Shown here: positions 1 through 9,193 of the stretch, in pieces
Position numbering within the stretch: position 1 is the stretch's first letter
Layout: each line of letters starts with the position of its first letter
Origin: Flavobacteriales bacterium UBA7430
GTDB lineage: Bacteria > Bacteroidota > Bacteroidia > Flavobacteriales > UBA7430
Direction of reading: 5' to 3'
DNA: 58,163 nucleotides
NCBI GenBank assembly: GCA_002478765.1
Contig: DLQO01000031.1
Location: 1 to 58,163 of the forward strand
Notes under the pieces: model-generated
Databases searched by the model: none
The model's input: only the letters and a program-made list of their open reading frames with translations
What the model was told of the DNA's origin: nothing
Translations under genes and position numbers: made by a program

Positions 1-1400
1 TTTGGTGTTCGCCAATTAGAGCTTGGGAAAAAATCATATTGAGATGTACCTTGATCCGAAATTACCTCCCACAAAACAGAATTTTGATCTATGTACCGTT
101 CTCCGAATAAATTAACATCCTTATCACAAATCAAATCTCCTCCCAGTTTTGAAACTTTCGGGGCCTCGTATACATCAAGTTCAAATTGGTTTTGGTAATC
201 ACAACCGTAATTATCCGTGACCGTCATTACATAAGTGTGTACACCTGAAATCGAAGGTTGCACGACCAATTGTGTGGAATCCACACGTAAAATGGACTCA
301 GGATCTTCAGGACAGTCCCAACGATATTCCAAAACCTTAGGATTGAGAAAATCATTACCATCCCCAACATTAATAGACAACTTCCATCCGCAAATAAAGC
401 CATTATCCTTTGCCAAGTTATCGGTGATTCTCAGAGCCCAAACTCCATTAACAGGCGACCCAACAAAGTCTAGTAAATTACCAGAAGGGTCATACGTGCC
501 AGAAATCAATGATTTCCCGACGGTGTTGTCCAATTCATTGGTTATAACCTCAAATTCGGGATCTAAAGACCAACAGTACTCCCAGCATTCCCCTGCAACA
601 ATTAATTCACGGTCAAGATGATGATCATTATCGATGGGAAGGCCCAAAAAATATTCGTCATTTTCTCCTATATCCTCAAACAGTTGTACCTCCTTATTGT
701 CAGGAGATATCAGATACATTTCTAAGTCCCCCAACCAGGAATGCTCAATATTGACACACACCTCAATGGAATCGGCTAAAGAAATTGTGGTTGCAGGATC
801 AAATCCTGTAATTTCAAATTCTGTTTCATAAGAAACCCCCTCACCGTCCGGCAAGAAAATTCCATCAATAAAGTCTACACTCCCCAGCACATCATCCCAT
901 GAAACGGGTTTAAAAAAATTTGTTGCAGTACCCGCGTCTATAATCTGAGGAGAAATTACTAGGGAGTCTAAGGAACAAATTTTATGGGTGTCTGGGAGAA
1001 GTTCCGTCCCCAGGTTGTAATAAAAATTAGAGGTGGCCACACCAGGATTATCATAAATAACAGTAAGAGAATCGTAGGCAACACATCCGTTCTTATCGAC
1101 AGCGCGAAGACGCAATGGATACACACCTAACTGAGAAAATTCATACGTAAAATCTCGTTGGTCAGATATCACAATAGGATCCGAAGATGAACTGTTAACA
1201 TAGCTCCATTCAAAAGATGAATCACTTTCTGGATCATTGCTTACAGCCCGCAAATCAAAATCATTACAAGCATCTAATTCTCTGAGAGGATTAATCCAAT
1301 CGCTGGACTCTATTCCCACAGAATACTGACAATCGTTGCTCTCTTGGGCTAAGATGTGACATGCAATTAATGCACAAAAAATAAAGAGTAAATTTTTCAT
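1..1400 (-). CDS. Secreted PKD / P-domain protein, 5' part only
   Basis: An open frame runs from an ATG at 1398-1400 to the window edge without a stop, so about 466 N-terminal residues are present and the C-terminus lies outside. It begins with a signal peptide, MKNLLFIFCALIACHILAQ. PKD-like beta modules are visible near residues 30-110 (GVYPLRLRAVDKNGC) and 355-415 (GVHTYVMTVTDNYGC). Between them, at about 190-342, is a proprotein-convertase-type P-domain (HSWLGDLEMYLISP, GVWALRITDN, GWKLSI). P-domains and PKD modules are common in type IX secretion substrates of Bacteroidota, and a C-terminal sorting domain is expected but not seen here. The specific function is unknown. A two-box promoter lies just upstream. 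Confidence 0.8.
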   Translation of the reverse strand, partial: MKNLLFIFCALIACHILAQESNDCQYSVGIESSDWINPLRELDACNDFDLRAVSNDPESDSSFEWSYVNSSSSDPIVISDQRDFTYEFSQLGVYPLRLRAVDKNGCVAYDSLTVIYDNPGVATSNFYYNLGTELLPDTHKICSLDSLVISPQIIDAGTATNFFKPVSWDDVLGSVDFIDGIFLPDGEGVSYETEFEITGFDPATTISLADSIEVCVNIEHSWLGDLEMYLISPDNKEVQLFEDIGENDEYFLGLPIDNDHHLDRELIVAGECWEYCWSLDPEFEVITNELDNTVGKSLISGTYDPSGNLLDFVGSPVNGVWALRITDNLAKDNGFICGWKLSINVGDGNDFLNPKVLEYRWDCPEDPESILRVDSTQLVVQPSISGVHTYVMTVTDNYGCDYQNQFELDVYEAPKVSKLGGDLICDKDVNLFGERYIDQNSVLWEVISDQGTSQYDFFPSSNWRTP

Positions 1401-1465
1401 ATTGTAAGACCGATACTCACTTGTTTGAGTAATAATCGTAAAGTTTATTTTGCTTGACAAAACGA

Positions 1466-1496
1466 CAAATATAACTTTTTTTAACCGCTGTAGCAA
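1466..1496 (-). promoter_or_regulatory. Bacteroidota-type promoter for the 1-1400 gene
   Basis: Read on the minus strand this is TTG (1494-1496), 20 bases, then TATATTTG (1466-1473), which matches the -33 TTG / -7 TAnnTTTG consensus. The ATG follows about 65 bases downstream. Confidence 0.6.
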
Positions 1497-1519
1497 TTTA
1501 GTATTTGCACCAAATAGCT

Positions 1520-1527
1520 TAGTTTTG
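1520..1527 (+). promoter_or_regulatory. Candidate -7 box (TAGTTTTG) for lepA
   Basis: TAGTTTTG fits TAnnTTTG and lies only five bases before the lepA ATG. No TTG is seen at the right distance for a -33 box. If used, transcription would start at or very near the start codon, giving a leaderless mRNA. Confidence 0.35.
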
Positions 1528-1532
1528 CAGTA

Positions 1533-3326
1533 ATGAAACAAGAAAACATCCGCAACTTTTGCATCATTGCACACATCGACCATGGCAAAAGCACATTGGC
1601 CGACCGACTTTTGGAACACACCCAAACGGTAACTGAACGAGAATCTCAGAACCAACTCCTGGATAACATGGACCTCGAGCGGGAACGTGGTATAACAATC
1701 AAGAGCCATGCCATTCAGATGGAGTTTCTCTACAAAGAAACAACCTACAGACTTAACCTTATTGACACGCCAGGTCACGTAGATTTCTCTTATGAAGTTT
1801 CTCGATCAATTGCTGCCTGCGAAGGAGCATTACTGATTGTTGATGCAGCTCAAGGGATTCAGGCCCAAACCATTTCAAATTTGTATTTGGCTCTAGAAAA
1901 CGATTTAGAAATTATCCCTGTCCTCAACAAGATTGATCTACCTAGTGCGAATCCAGAAGAGGTGAAAGATCAAATAATTGATTTGATTGGATGTGATGCT
2001 AAAGAAATCATTCCAGCCAGTGCCAAAACGGGCGTTGGAATTCAAGAAATTCTGGAAGCTATTGTTGAGCGAGTACCGTCGCCAGAAGGAGATGATAAAG
2101 AACCTCTACAAGCCCTAATTTTCGACTCTGTGTTTAACCCATTCAGGGGTATTGAAGCCTATTTCAAAATCGTTAATGGAACCATTCGCAAAGGAGATAA
2201 AGTAAAATTCTTTGCCACCGGCAAGGAATATTTTGCCGATGAAATTGGGTCACTAAAGCTCGACCAAGAGCCTCGTAAAGAAATAAAAGCGGGTGATGTA
2301 GGTTACATCATTTCAGGAATCAAAGTCGCTAACGAAGTTAAGGTTGGAGATACCATCACTCACACAGAGAGGGCTTGCGATAAGCCAATTGAAGGTTTTG
2401 AAGACGTAAAGCCCATGGTTTTTGCAGGAATTTACCCTGTAGATACGGAGGATTACGAAGAGCTTCGAAACTCAATGGAGAAATTACAATTAAACGATGC
2501 CTCGCTTACTTTTGAACCTGAGTCATCAGCGGCTTTAGGATTTGGCTTTCGATGTGGGTTTCTAGGAATGCTTCACATGGAAATCATTCAAGAACGTCTA
2601 GAAAGAGAGTTTGACATGACTGTTATTACCACGGTACCCAACGTATCGTATTATTCTTACTCTAAAAATGATGAAAAACTGTTGGTAAATAACCCATCAG
2701 ACTTACCCGATCCTTCCGTCATTGAAAAAGTTGAAGAACCCTATATTACTTCTCAAATCATTACCAAATCGGAGTATATTGGAGCGATCATTACATTGTG
2801 TATCGAAAAACGTGGGGTGCTTAAAAATCAAGTTTATCTTTCTACAGACCGTGTAGAATTAAGTTTTGAATTACCGCTAGCTGAAATTGTATTCGACTTC
2901 TACGACCGACTAAAAACCATCTCCCGAGGATATGCTTCTTTTGATTATCAACCCATCGGTTATCAGCAGTCTAATCTGGTGAAAATGGACATTCTATTAA
3001 ACGGTGATCAGGTAGACGCACTCTCTGCTCTTATTCACAGAGATAATGCTCATAACATTGGTAAAAAAATATGCGTAAAACTAAGAGAGCTCATTCCAAG
3101 ACAGCAATTTGACATTGCAATTCAAGCAGCTATTGGAGCTAAAATTATTTCTCGTGAAACCGTAAAAGCTCTCCGAAAAGATGTAACCGCTAAATGTTAT
3201 GGGGGAGATATCTCACGTAAAAGAAAGTTATTAGAAAAGCAGAAAAAAGGTAAAAAGAGAATGCGTCAAGTAGGTAATGTGGAAATCCCACAATCTGCAT
3301 TTATGGCCGTTCTTAAACTCGATTAA
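1533..3326 (+). CDS. lepA: Elongation factor 4 (LepA), ribosome-associated GTPase
   Basis: LepA/EF4 is a translational GTPase that acts on stalled or pretranslocation ribosomes. The 597 residues match the family length. The G1 loop is AHIDHGKST (13-21), G3 is DTPGH (78-82) and G4 is NKID (132-135). The C-terminus has the LepA-specific basic region ([23 protein letters not shown]), which separates it from EF-G. The ATG at 1533 is the natural start because the family begins a few residues before the first strand. The carboxylase gene starts nine bases after the stop, suggesting cotranscription. Confidence 0.97.
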   Translation: MKQENIRNFCIIAHIDHGKSTLADRLLEHTQTVTERESQNQLLDNMDLERERGITIKSHAIQMEFLYKETTYRLNLIDTPGHVDFSYEVSRSIAACEGALLIVDAAQGIQAQTISNLYLALENDLEIIPVLNKIDLPSANPEEVKDQIIDLIGCDAKEIIPASAKTGVGIQEILEAIVERVPSPEGDDKEPLQALIFDSVFNPFRGIEAYFKIVNGTIRKGDKVKFFATGKEYFADEIGSLKLDQEPRKEIKAGDVGYIISGIKVANEVKVGDTITHTERACDKPIEGFEDVKPMVFAGIYPVDTEDYEELRNSMEKLQLNDASLTFEPESSAALGFGFRCGFLGMLHMEIIQERLEREFDMTVITTVPNVSYYSYSKNDEKLLVNNPSDLPDPSVIEKVEEPYITSQIITKSEYIGAIITLCIEKRGVLKNQVYLSTDRVELSFELPLAEIVFDFYDRLKTISRGYASFDYQPIGYQQSNLVKMDILLNGDQVDALSALIHRDNAHNIGKKICVKLRELIPRQQFDIAIQAAIGAKIISRETVKALRKDVTAKCYGGDISRKRKLLEKQKKGKKRMRQVGNVEIPQSAFMAVLKLD

Positions 3327-3335
3327 TACTGCGTA

Positions 3336-4877
3336 ATGAAAAATAAAATAAAAGCACTTAATGCTAAGATAAAAGAAGCTCACAAAGGAGGAGGAGATCA
3401 AAGAATTGATGCACAACACAACAAAGGAAAGCTAACAGCTCGAGAGCGCTTACACTTTCTTCTCGACGAGGGATCTTTCGAGGAAATTGGAATGCTCGTT
3501 ACGCATCGATCAACAAATTTTGAACTCGATAAGCAAAAATACTTAGGAGATGGCGTTGTAACTGGATACGGCACGGTGAACAATCGTTTGACTTATGTCT
3601 ATGCACAAGACTTTACCGTTATGGGTGGGTCACTAGCCGAAGCGCACGCAGAAAAGATTTGCAAAATTATGGATCTTGCCATGAAAAATGGGGCGCCCAT
3701 CATTAGCTTAAATGATTCAGGGGGCGCTCGTATACAAGAAGGAGTTGTTTCCTTAGGAGGTTATGCAGATATCTTCTACAAAAACACACTTGCATCCGGA
3801 GTTATTCCTCAGCTGTCTGCCATCATGGGCCCTTGTGCAGGAGGTGCCGTATACTCTCCCGCTCTAACAGACTTTATCATGATGGTGGAAGATACCTCAT
3901 ACATGTTTGTTACCGGCCCGAACGTCGTAAAAACAGTTACCCATGAGGAGGTTAGCTCTGAAGAATTGGGGGGAGCTTCAACACATTCCTCAAAATCAGG
4001 TGTTGCACATTTCTCATGCGCAAACGAAGTCGTGTTGATTGACAATCTCAAAAAGCTGCTTTCCTACATTCCTCAAAACTGTGAAGAAGAAGCTCCAAAA
4101 CAGGCATACACATCTACCAATGAAAATAGAGAACTATTAAACAATGCCATTCCTGAAAACCCAAACCAACCTTATGATATCAAGGCCATTATAAAGGGTG
4201 TTGTAGATGAAGACTCTTTCTTTGAGGTACACAAAAATTACGCAGAAAATATCGTTTGCGGCTTTGCTCGTATTGGAGGAAGGTCCATTGGGTTGGTCGC
4301 AAATCAACCTGCCTTCTTAGCAGGGGTTCTAAATATTGAAGCCTCAAAAAAAGGAGCTCGTTTTGTGCGATTCTGTGACTGTTTTAACATACCCTTACTG
4401 GTCTTGGAAGATGTGCCAGGATTCTTACCAGGTACAGACCAAGAATGGAATGGAATCATTACACATGGGGCGAAACTTTTATATGCCTTCGCTGAAGCCA
4501 CTGTACCCCGCATTACAATCATCACGAGAAAAGCTTACGGAGGCGCATACGATGTCATGAACTCCAAGCATATCGGGGCCGACATGAATTATGCATGGCC
4601 AACCGCTGAGATAGCCGTAATGGGAGCTAAAGGAGCAGCTGAAATTATCTTCAAGAAAGAAATTAAGGAAGCTGAAAATCAGGAAGCCAAATGGAAAGAA
4701 AAAGAACAAGAATATGCCGATTTGTTTGCAAATCCTTATAATGCTGCTGCACGAGGCTATATAGACGAAGTTATTGAACCTTCACAAACGCGTCAAAAAT
4801 TGATAAAGGCATTTACCATGCTCCAAAATAAAGTAGTCAAACTACCAAAAAAGAAACACGGAAATATCCCACTATAA
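3336..4877 (+). CDS. Acyl-CoA carboxylase, carboxyltransferase (beta) subunit
   Basis: This 513-residue protein is a biotin-dependent carboxyltransferase of the propionyl-/methylmalonyl-CoA type (PccB/MmdA), which moves CO2 between carboxybiotin and an acyl-CoA. It starts with the typical [19 protein letters not shown] segment. The first crotonase-like half carries [11 protein letters not shown] and the second carries a GGAYDVM segment. The length fits propionyl-CoA carboxylase beta better than the shorter AccD. No biotin carboxylase or biotin carrier gene is adjacent, so its partners must be elsewhere. It sits between lepA and purD with gaps of nine and one bases, so probably in one transcript. 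Substrate choice cannot be settled from sequence alone. Confidence 0.9.
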   Translation: MKNKIKALNAKIKEAHKGGGDQRIDAQHNKGKLTARERLHFLLDEGSFEEIGMLVTHRSTNFELDKQKYLGDGVVTGYGTVNNRLTYVYAQDFTVMGGSLAEAHAEKICKIMDLAMKNGAPIISLNDSGGARIQEGVVSLGGYADIFYKNTLASGVIPQLSAIMGPCAGGAVYSPALTDFIMMVEDTSYMFVTGPNVVKTVTHEEVSSEELGGASTHSSKSGVAHFSCANEVVLIDNLKKLLSYIPQNCEEEAPKQAYTSTNENRELLNNAIPENPNQPYDIKAIIKGVVDEDSFFEVHKNYAENIVCGFARIGGRSIGLVANQPAFLAGVLNIEASKKGARFVRFCDCFNIPLLVLEDVPGFLPGTDQEWNGIITHGAKLLYAFAEATVPRITIITRKAYGGAYDVMNSKHIGADMNYAWPTAEIAVMGAKGAAEIIFKKEIKEAENQEAKWKEKEQEYADLFANPYNAAARGYIDEVIEPSQTRQKLIKAFTMLQNKVVKLPKKKHGNIPL

Positions 4878-4878
4878 G

Positions 4879-6150
4879 ATGAATGTACTCATATTAGGTT
4901 CCGGGGGTCGCGAACATACCTTCGCCTGGAAATTATCACAGAGCCCACTATTAACAAAACTTTACATCGCTCCCGGCAATGCTGGTACTGGTACTTTGGG
5001 TGAAAATGTCAACATCAAAGCAGATGATTTTTCTGCTGTAAAATCACTTTGTCTAGAGAAAGAGATTCATCTCGTGGTGGTAGGCCCGGAAGATCCTTTA
5101 GTAAAAGGAATTCACGATTTCTTTCTCGATGATGCCGAGTTAAAGGAGATCCCCGTTATTGGTCCTCAAAAAGCTGGAGCCGAATTGGAGGGATCTAAAG
5201 ATTTTGCAAAGAAATTTTTATTCAGACACAACATTCCAACAGCTGCATACCAGACTTTTACCTCTGAAAATTTAGAGGAGGGTTATGCTTTTTTAGAGAC
5301 CCTAAAAGCTCCCTATGTTCTCAAGGCGGATGGACTGGCTGCTGGAAAAGGTGTCCTCATCTTAGACTCTTTAAAAGAGGCAAAGTCCGAATTGAAAGAA
5401 ATGCTTACCGAAGCTAAATTTGGAGCAGCAAGTACCAAAGTAGTTATCGAAGAATTTTTAGACGGAATTGAACTTTCTGTTTTTGTTCTAACCGACGGAA
5501 GCAACTACAAGGTTCTTCCTACAGCCAAAGACTACAAGCGTATTGGTGAAGGAGATACCGGCTTAAACACTGGAGGTATGGGCGCTATTTCACCGGTTCC
5601 GTTTGCAGATGATGTGCTGATGCAAAAAATTGAGGAACGTATCGTAAAACCAACCGTTGAAGGACTCAAAAAAGACAAACTTCCGTACAAAGGATTCATC
5701 TTTATAGGGTTAATCAATGTAGACAATGAACCAATTGTTATTGAATATAACGTTAGGATGGGTGACCCAGAGACAGAAGCTGTGTTACCTCGTATTAAAT
5801 CTGATTTATTGGAATTGTTCAAAGCCGTTGGAGATGGTACGTTGAATGAAAAAACACTTGAGTTAGACCCTCGATTTGCGACAACAGTCATGATGGTATC
5901 AGGGGGTTACCCTGAGGCTTATGAAAAAGGCAAAGTTATGACGGGAATCGAGACGATTAAAGACTCCATTGTTTTTCATGCTGGCACCAAACAAGTTGGT
6001 AATGAAGTACAAACTAACGGCGGTCGCGTCATGGCTATTACTTCTTTTGGAGACACTATGAACGAGGCCCTATCGAACTCATTTGCCAATGCAGAAAAAG
6101 TTAAATTCGAAGGAAAATACTATCGTAAGGATATAGGTTTCGATTTATAA
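4879..6150 (+). CDS. purD: Phosphoribosylamine-glycine ligase (GARS)
   Basis: PurD joins glycine to 5-phosphoribosylamine using ATP in de novo purine synthesis. The 423-residue protein begins MNVLILGSGGREH, the N-terminal PurD signature. The ATP-grasp domain has LKADGLAAGKGVLIL (about 145-160) and the metal-binding YNVRMGDPETEAVLPR near 290. The start codon lies one base after the previous stop, which suggests translational coupling. It is a stand-alone GARS without fused PurN or PurM domains; purN is separately encoded at 13441-14004. A terminator follows. Confidence 0.97.
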   Translation: MNVLILGSGGREHTFAWKLSQSPLLTKLYIAPGNAGTGTLGENVNIKADDFSAVKSLCLEKEIHLVVVGPEDPLVKGIHDFFLDDAELKEIPVIGPQKAGAELEGSKDFAKKFLFRHNIPTAAYQTFTSENLEEGYAFLETLKAPYVLKADGLAAGKGVLILDSLKEAKSELKEMLTEAKFGAASTKVVIEEFLDGIELSVFVLTDGSNYKVLPTAKDYKRIGEGDTGLNTGGMGAISPVPFADDVLMQKIEERIVKPTVEGLKKDKLPYKGFIFIGLINVDNEPIVIEYNVRMGDPETEAVLPRIKSDLLELFKAVGDGTLNEKTLELDPRFATTVMMVSGGYPEAYEKGKVMTGIETIKDSIVFHAGTKQVGNEVQTNGGRVMAITSFGDTMNEALSNSFANAEKVKFEGKYYRKDIGFDL

Positions 6151-6170
6151 GGCATCTCAAAATATGAAAT

Positions 6171-6203
6171 AAAAAGGGTGTGTAGATTTACATGCCCTTT
6201 TTT
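6171..6203 (+). terminator. Terminator after purD
   Basis: AAAAAGGG pairs with CCCTTTTT, and the inner TGTGTA/TACATG adds further pairs including two G-T wobbles. The 3' arm ends in six T residues. It closes the lepA-carboxylase-purD unit. Confidence 0.7.
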
Positions 6204-6271
6204 CATGATCCTATATAACAATCATCAAAGAACAAAGGTGCGCTGTGAAATTTAAAGGGATTTTAAGTTCT

Positions 6272-6553
6272 TTATTTTTTAAGGACTTTTAAATTTACCT
6301 CTTGCTGTTTCATCAAAAACCTTCTCTCGTACAGAGTCGCGAGGCATGAATGAAGCAATACAGATGACGCAGCAGGCACCATCAACCACTTGGAGAAATT
6401 CACATCAAAAACATATAAGCCAGCAACCAAAATAATGAATACATCAAACACATAGGTAATCGCTCTGATGCTTTTTATCTTGTTGTGGTTGCTTTCTATT
6501 TTCTCCTCAAGTTCTTTTAAGTTGATCTTTTTAAGAGCGTCTGAATGATTCAT
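6272..6553 (-). CDS. Small membrane protein of unknown function
   Basis: This is a 93-residue ORF with an ATG start. A charged N-terminal helix (residues 1-30, LKKINLKELEEKIESNHNKIK) is followed by two hydrophobic stretches near 32-48 (AITYVFDVFIILVAGLYVF) and 54-68, then a basic tail. This fits a two-helix inner-membrane protein. No family is recognised. It lies alone on the minus strand between purD and the YjbR-like gene. Coding status rests on the coherent amphipathic and transmembrane pattern; it is not certain. Confidence 0.55.
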   Translation of the reverse strand: MNHSDALKKINLKELEEKIESNHNKIKSIRAITYVFDVFIILVAGLYVFDVNFSKWLMVPAASSVLLHSCLATLYERRFLMKQQEVNLKVLKK

Positions 6554-6603
6554 AATTCGGAATTTAGTTCTTAAATTTAGAAATAATCTTTAATAAATAA
6601 AGT

Positions 6604-6963
6604 TTGGACATTGAAAGTATCAGGCAATATTGCCTCTCAAAAAAAGCAACAACAGAAGGGTTCCCCTTTGACGACAACACTTTAGTCTTCAAAGTAGCTG
6701 GCAAAATTTATCTCGCAACAAATTTAAATGCGCTTCCTCTCCGCATTACCCTGAAATGCGATCCAGAGAAGGCCATCGATCTCAGAGAACGTTATGAGTC
6801 AATCATTCCCGGGTATCATTCAAACAAAAAACACTGGAACACCATGGCTTTAAATGGTGAAATACCAAAAAATATAATCCATAAGCTCATCAATCACTCG
6901 TATGATCTTGTCATCAAAAAGCTGCCGAAAAAAGTAAAAGAACAACATTCGTTAATCAGCTAA
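6604..6963 (+). CDS. MmcQ/YjbR family DNA-binding-like protein
   Basis: These 119 residues match the MmcQ/YjbR fold (PF04237): an N-terminal IRQYCLSKKATTEGFPFDDNTLVFKV segment, a KIYLATNL strand, a PEKAIDLRERY segment and HWNTMALNGEIP before a C-terminal helix with SYDLVIKKLP. The start is TTG at 6604; no upstream ATG is in frame and the N-terminus aligns with family members from this point. YjbR proteins have a fold like CyaY and some DNA-binding factors, but their role is not established. No operon partner is evident. Confidence 0.8.
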   Translation: MDIESIRQYCLSKKATTEGFPFDDNTLVFKVAGKIYLATNLNALPLRITLKCDPEKAIDLRERYESIIPGYHSNKKHWNTMALNGEIPKNIIHKLINHSYDLVIKKLPKKVKEQHSLIS

Positions 6964-7066
6964 AAGCGATGTCTAAAACCAGACATCAAACAAACAGCAC
7001 ATATTATTTACATGCTTTTGAAAATAAATCGTTGACATCTAACTAGAATTACCGAAATTTGGCGCA

Positions 7067-9007
7067 ATGAAGTCAAATCAAAAGTACTGCAAGAGCTTAA
7101 CCGCTTACCAAAGATACAAAAGTCATGAAGTGAAAATTGGAAGCATTGGTGTTGGAGGTGACAACCCAATACGTCTGCAATCCATGACAACCACAGACAC
7201 CATGGATACTGAGGCTACAGTTGCGCAGTCCATACGCATGATTGATGCCGGCTGTGAATTGGTCCGTATTACGGCCCCCGGTAAAAAAGAAGCTGAAAAT
7301 CTAAAAAACATAAAAAATGAGCTTCTTAAAAAGGGGTACAAAACTCCTTTAGTCGCTGACATTCACTTTACGCCTACTGCAGCGGAAATAGCGGCTCGTA
7401 TTGTTGAAAAAGTACGAGTAAATCCAGGCAATTATGCAGATAAAAAGAAATTTCAGGAGATTGACTATACCGAGGAAAGCTATCAATCGGAATTAGATCG
7501 TATCGCCAAACGTTTCACTCCACTGGTGAAAATATGCAAGGATGAAGGAACTGCCATGCGAATTGGAACGAATCACGGTTCACTTTCCGACCGAATTTTA
7601 AGCCGATACGGAGATACCCCGCTGGGAATGGTCGAATCTGCCTTAGAATTTTTACGCATTTGCAAGTCTTTAGACTATCACAACGTCATCATTTCCATGA
7701 AAGCCAGTAACCCTCAAGTTATGGTTCAGGCCTACCGCCTGCTCATCAATAAAATGGAAGCTGAAGGAATGAGTTACCCGCTTCACCTAGGTGTTACCGA
7801 AGCAGGAGAAGGCGAAGATGGCAGGATAAAATCGGCTGTTGGAATAGGAACACTCCTTGAGGACGGCATTGGAGACACGGTCAGAGTTTCGTTGACTGAA
7901 GAACCTGAATTTGAAATTCCAGTTGCAAAAACACTCGTAGATCGGTACTTGAAAAGACTGCCTCACGATGAAATTCAATCGATCGATACCATCCCGATCA
8001 ACCCCTTTGAATACACGAAAAGACAGACCTATGAGGTCTTTAATATAGGTGGTAAAAATGTACCCATAGTCATTGCTGACCTACACAAAAAGAACAAAAT
8101 AACTCCTGCAGGGCTATTCTCCCAAGGTTATCATTATTCCGTCCCGCTTGACAAGTGGAATATTGCAGACATGGCTTGTGATTATGTATTTACTGGAGAC
8201 AACACGATTGATTTTGCCATCCCGGGTACATTAGGCGTCATCTACAACCACAAAACTTGGTTAAATAACCAAGGAGAACGTTGTTTTCCTATCCTGGAAG
8301 CAAGCAGCTATTTAGTTGGGGTAGAATTGTCTGCTGATTTGAACTTCATCCGCACCAATTTAAATGAGGTGAATGACGAATTGATTTCAAAACTAAAAAC
8401 AGATACACGAGTTGTTTTGGTTATTGAAACGAGCAACAAACACGCCATGTCTGAGCAACGAAGGTTGATCCTTGAATTGATGAATTCAGATTGTCATACG
8501 CCGGTAATTATTGGCAGAAGCTATATGAATTTATCCGAAGAAGAGTTTCAGTTACAGGCATCAACGGATATCGGTGCGTTGTTACTTGATGGACTTGGAG
8601 ATGGTACGTTTATTCAAGCTGGAACCTGTGGAAGTGACCAAATGAAAATGCACACTGCTTTTGGGATTCTTCAGGCTACTCGAACACGGATTTCCAAGAC
8701 AGAATACATCTCGTGCCCAAGTTGTGGGCGAACACTTTTTGACCTCCAAGAAACAACAGCAAAAATCCGCTCCAAGACAAGCCACCTAAAAGGTCTTAAA
8801 ATCGGAATTATGGGTTGTATCGTAAATGGACCGGGTGAAATGGCAGATGCCGATTATGGATACGTAGGTACGGGTGTTGGTAAGATCACTCTATACAAAG
8901 AAAAAGAAGTCGTTCAACGAAACATCGAATCTGAAGCTGCTGTGGATGCACTGATAGACTTAATAAAAGATCATGGCGATTGGGTTGATCCAGATGATAA
9001 TCTATAA
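7067..9007 (+). CDS. ispG: 4-hydroxy-3-methylbut-2-enyl diphosphate synthase, long form
   Basis: IspG (GcpE) makes HMBPP from MEcPP in the MEP isoprenoid pathway using a [4Fe-4S] cluster. At 646 residues it is the long type found in plants, Chlamydia and Bacteroidota, with an extra domain inserted between the TIM barrel and the cluster domain. The N-terminal barrel begins near VKIGSIGVGGDNPIRLQSM. Cluster ligands are C550, C553, C584 and E591 (CPSC and CIVNGPGE). A TTG-N19 spacing to a TTTG lies just upstream, only five bases before the ATG. The gene appears monocistronic. Confidence 0.96.
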   Translation: MKSNQKYCKSLTAYQRYKSHEVKIGSIGVGGDNPIRLQSMTTTDTMDTEATVAQSIRMIDAGCELVRITAPGKKEAENLKNIKNELLKKGYKTPLVADIHFTPTAAEIAARIVEKVRVNPGNYADKKKFQEIDYTEESYQSELDRIAKRFTPLVKICKDEGTAMRIGTNHGSLSDRILSRYGDTPLGMVESALEFLRICKSLDYHNVIISMKASNPQVMVQAYRLLINKMEAEGMSYPLHLGVTEAGEGEDGRIKSAVGIGTLLEDGIGDTVRVSLTEEPEFEIPVAKTLVDRYLKRLPHDEIQSIDTIPINPFEYTKRQTYEVFNIGGKNVPIVIADLHKKNKITPAGLFSQGYHYSVPLDKWNIADMACDYVFTGDNTIDFAIPGTLGVIYNHKTWLNNQGERCFPILEASSYLVGVELSADLNFIRTNLNEVNDELISKLKTDTRVVLVIETSNKHAMSEQRRLILELMNSDCHTPVIIGRSYMNLSEEEFQLQASTDIGALLLDGLGDGTFIQAGTCGSDQMKMHTAFGILQATRTRISKTEYISCPSCGRTLFDLQETTAKIRSKTSHLKGLKIGIMGCIVNGPGEMADADYGYVGTGVGKITLYKEKEVVQRNIESEAAVDALIDLIKDHGDWVDPDDNL

Positions 9008-9160
9008 GCTATCTTCGATACAAACTTCTTTCAAAAAAGCAATCACAATTGTTATTCGATCGTGCATAATTCTGCTGTTACATTCACTTAATACAGACCA
9101 ATAGCTATACCAGTAAATTTCTAAAGCCTTGAAATACAGTAGCATCTAACATATTTTAAC

Positions 9161-9168
9161 TATATTTG
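9161..9168 (+). promoter_or_regulatory. Candidate -7 box (TATATTTG) for the 9194 gene
   Basis: TATATTTG matches TAnnTTTG and lies 25 bases before the ATG. No TTG sits at 18-21 bases upstream, so only half of the promoter is supported. Confidence 0.4.
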
Positions 9169-9193
9169 TTATAGAAATTAATCTTCTCTCCAG

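Noticed and set aside
235..831. Two plus-strand ORFs near the left edge
   Set aside because: They are antisense to an uninterrupted secreted protein frame with a signal peptide, PKD-like modules and a P-domain.
6622..6635. Perfect 14-base palindrome AGGCAATATTGCCT
   Set aside because: It lies inside the YjbR-like coding frame with no T run and no link to a promoter; probably chance.
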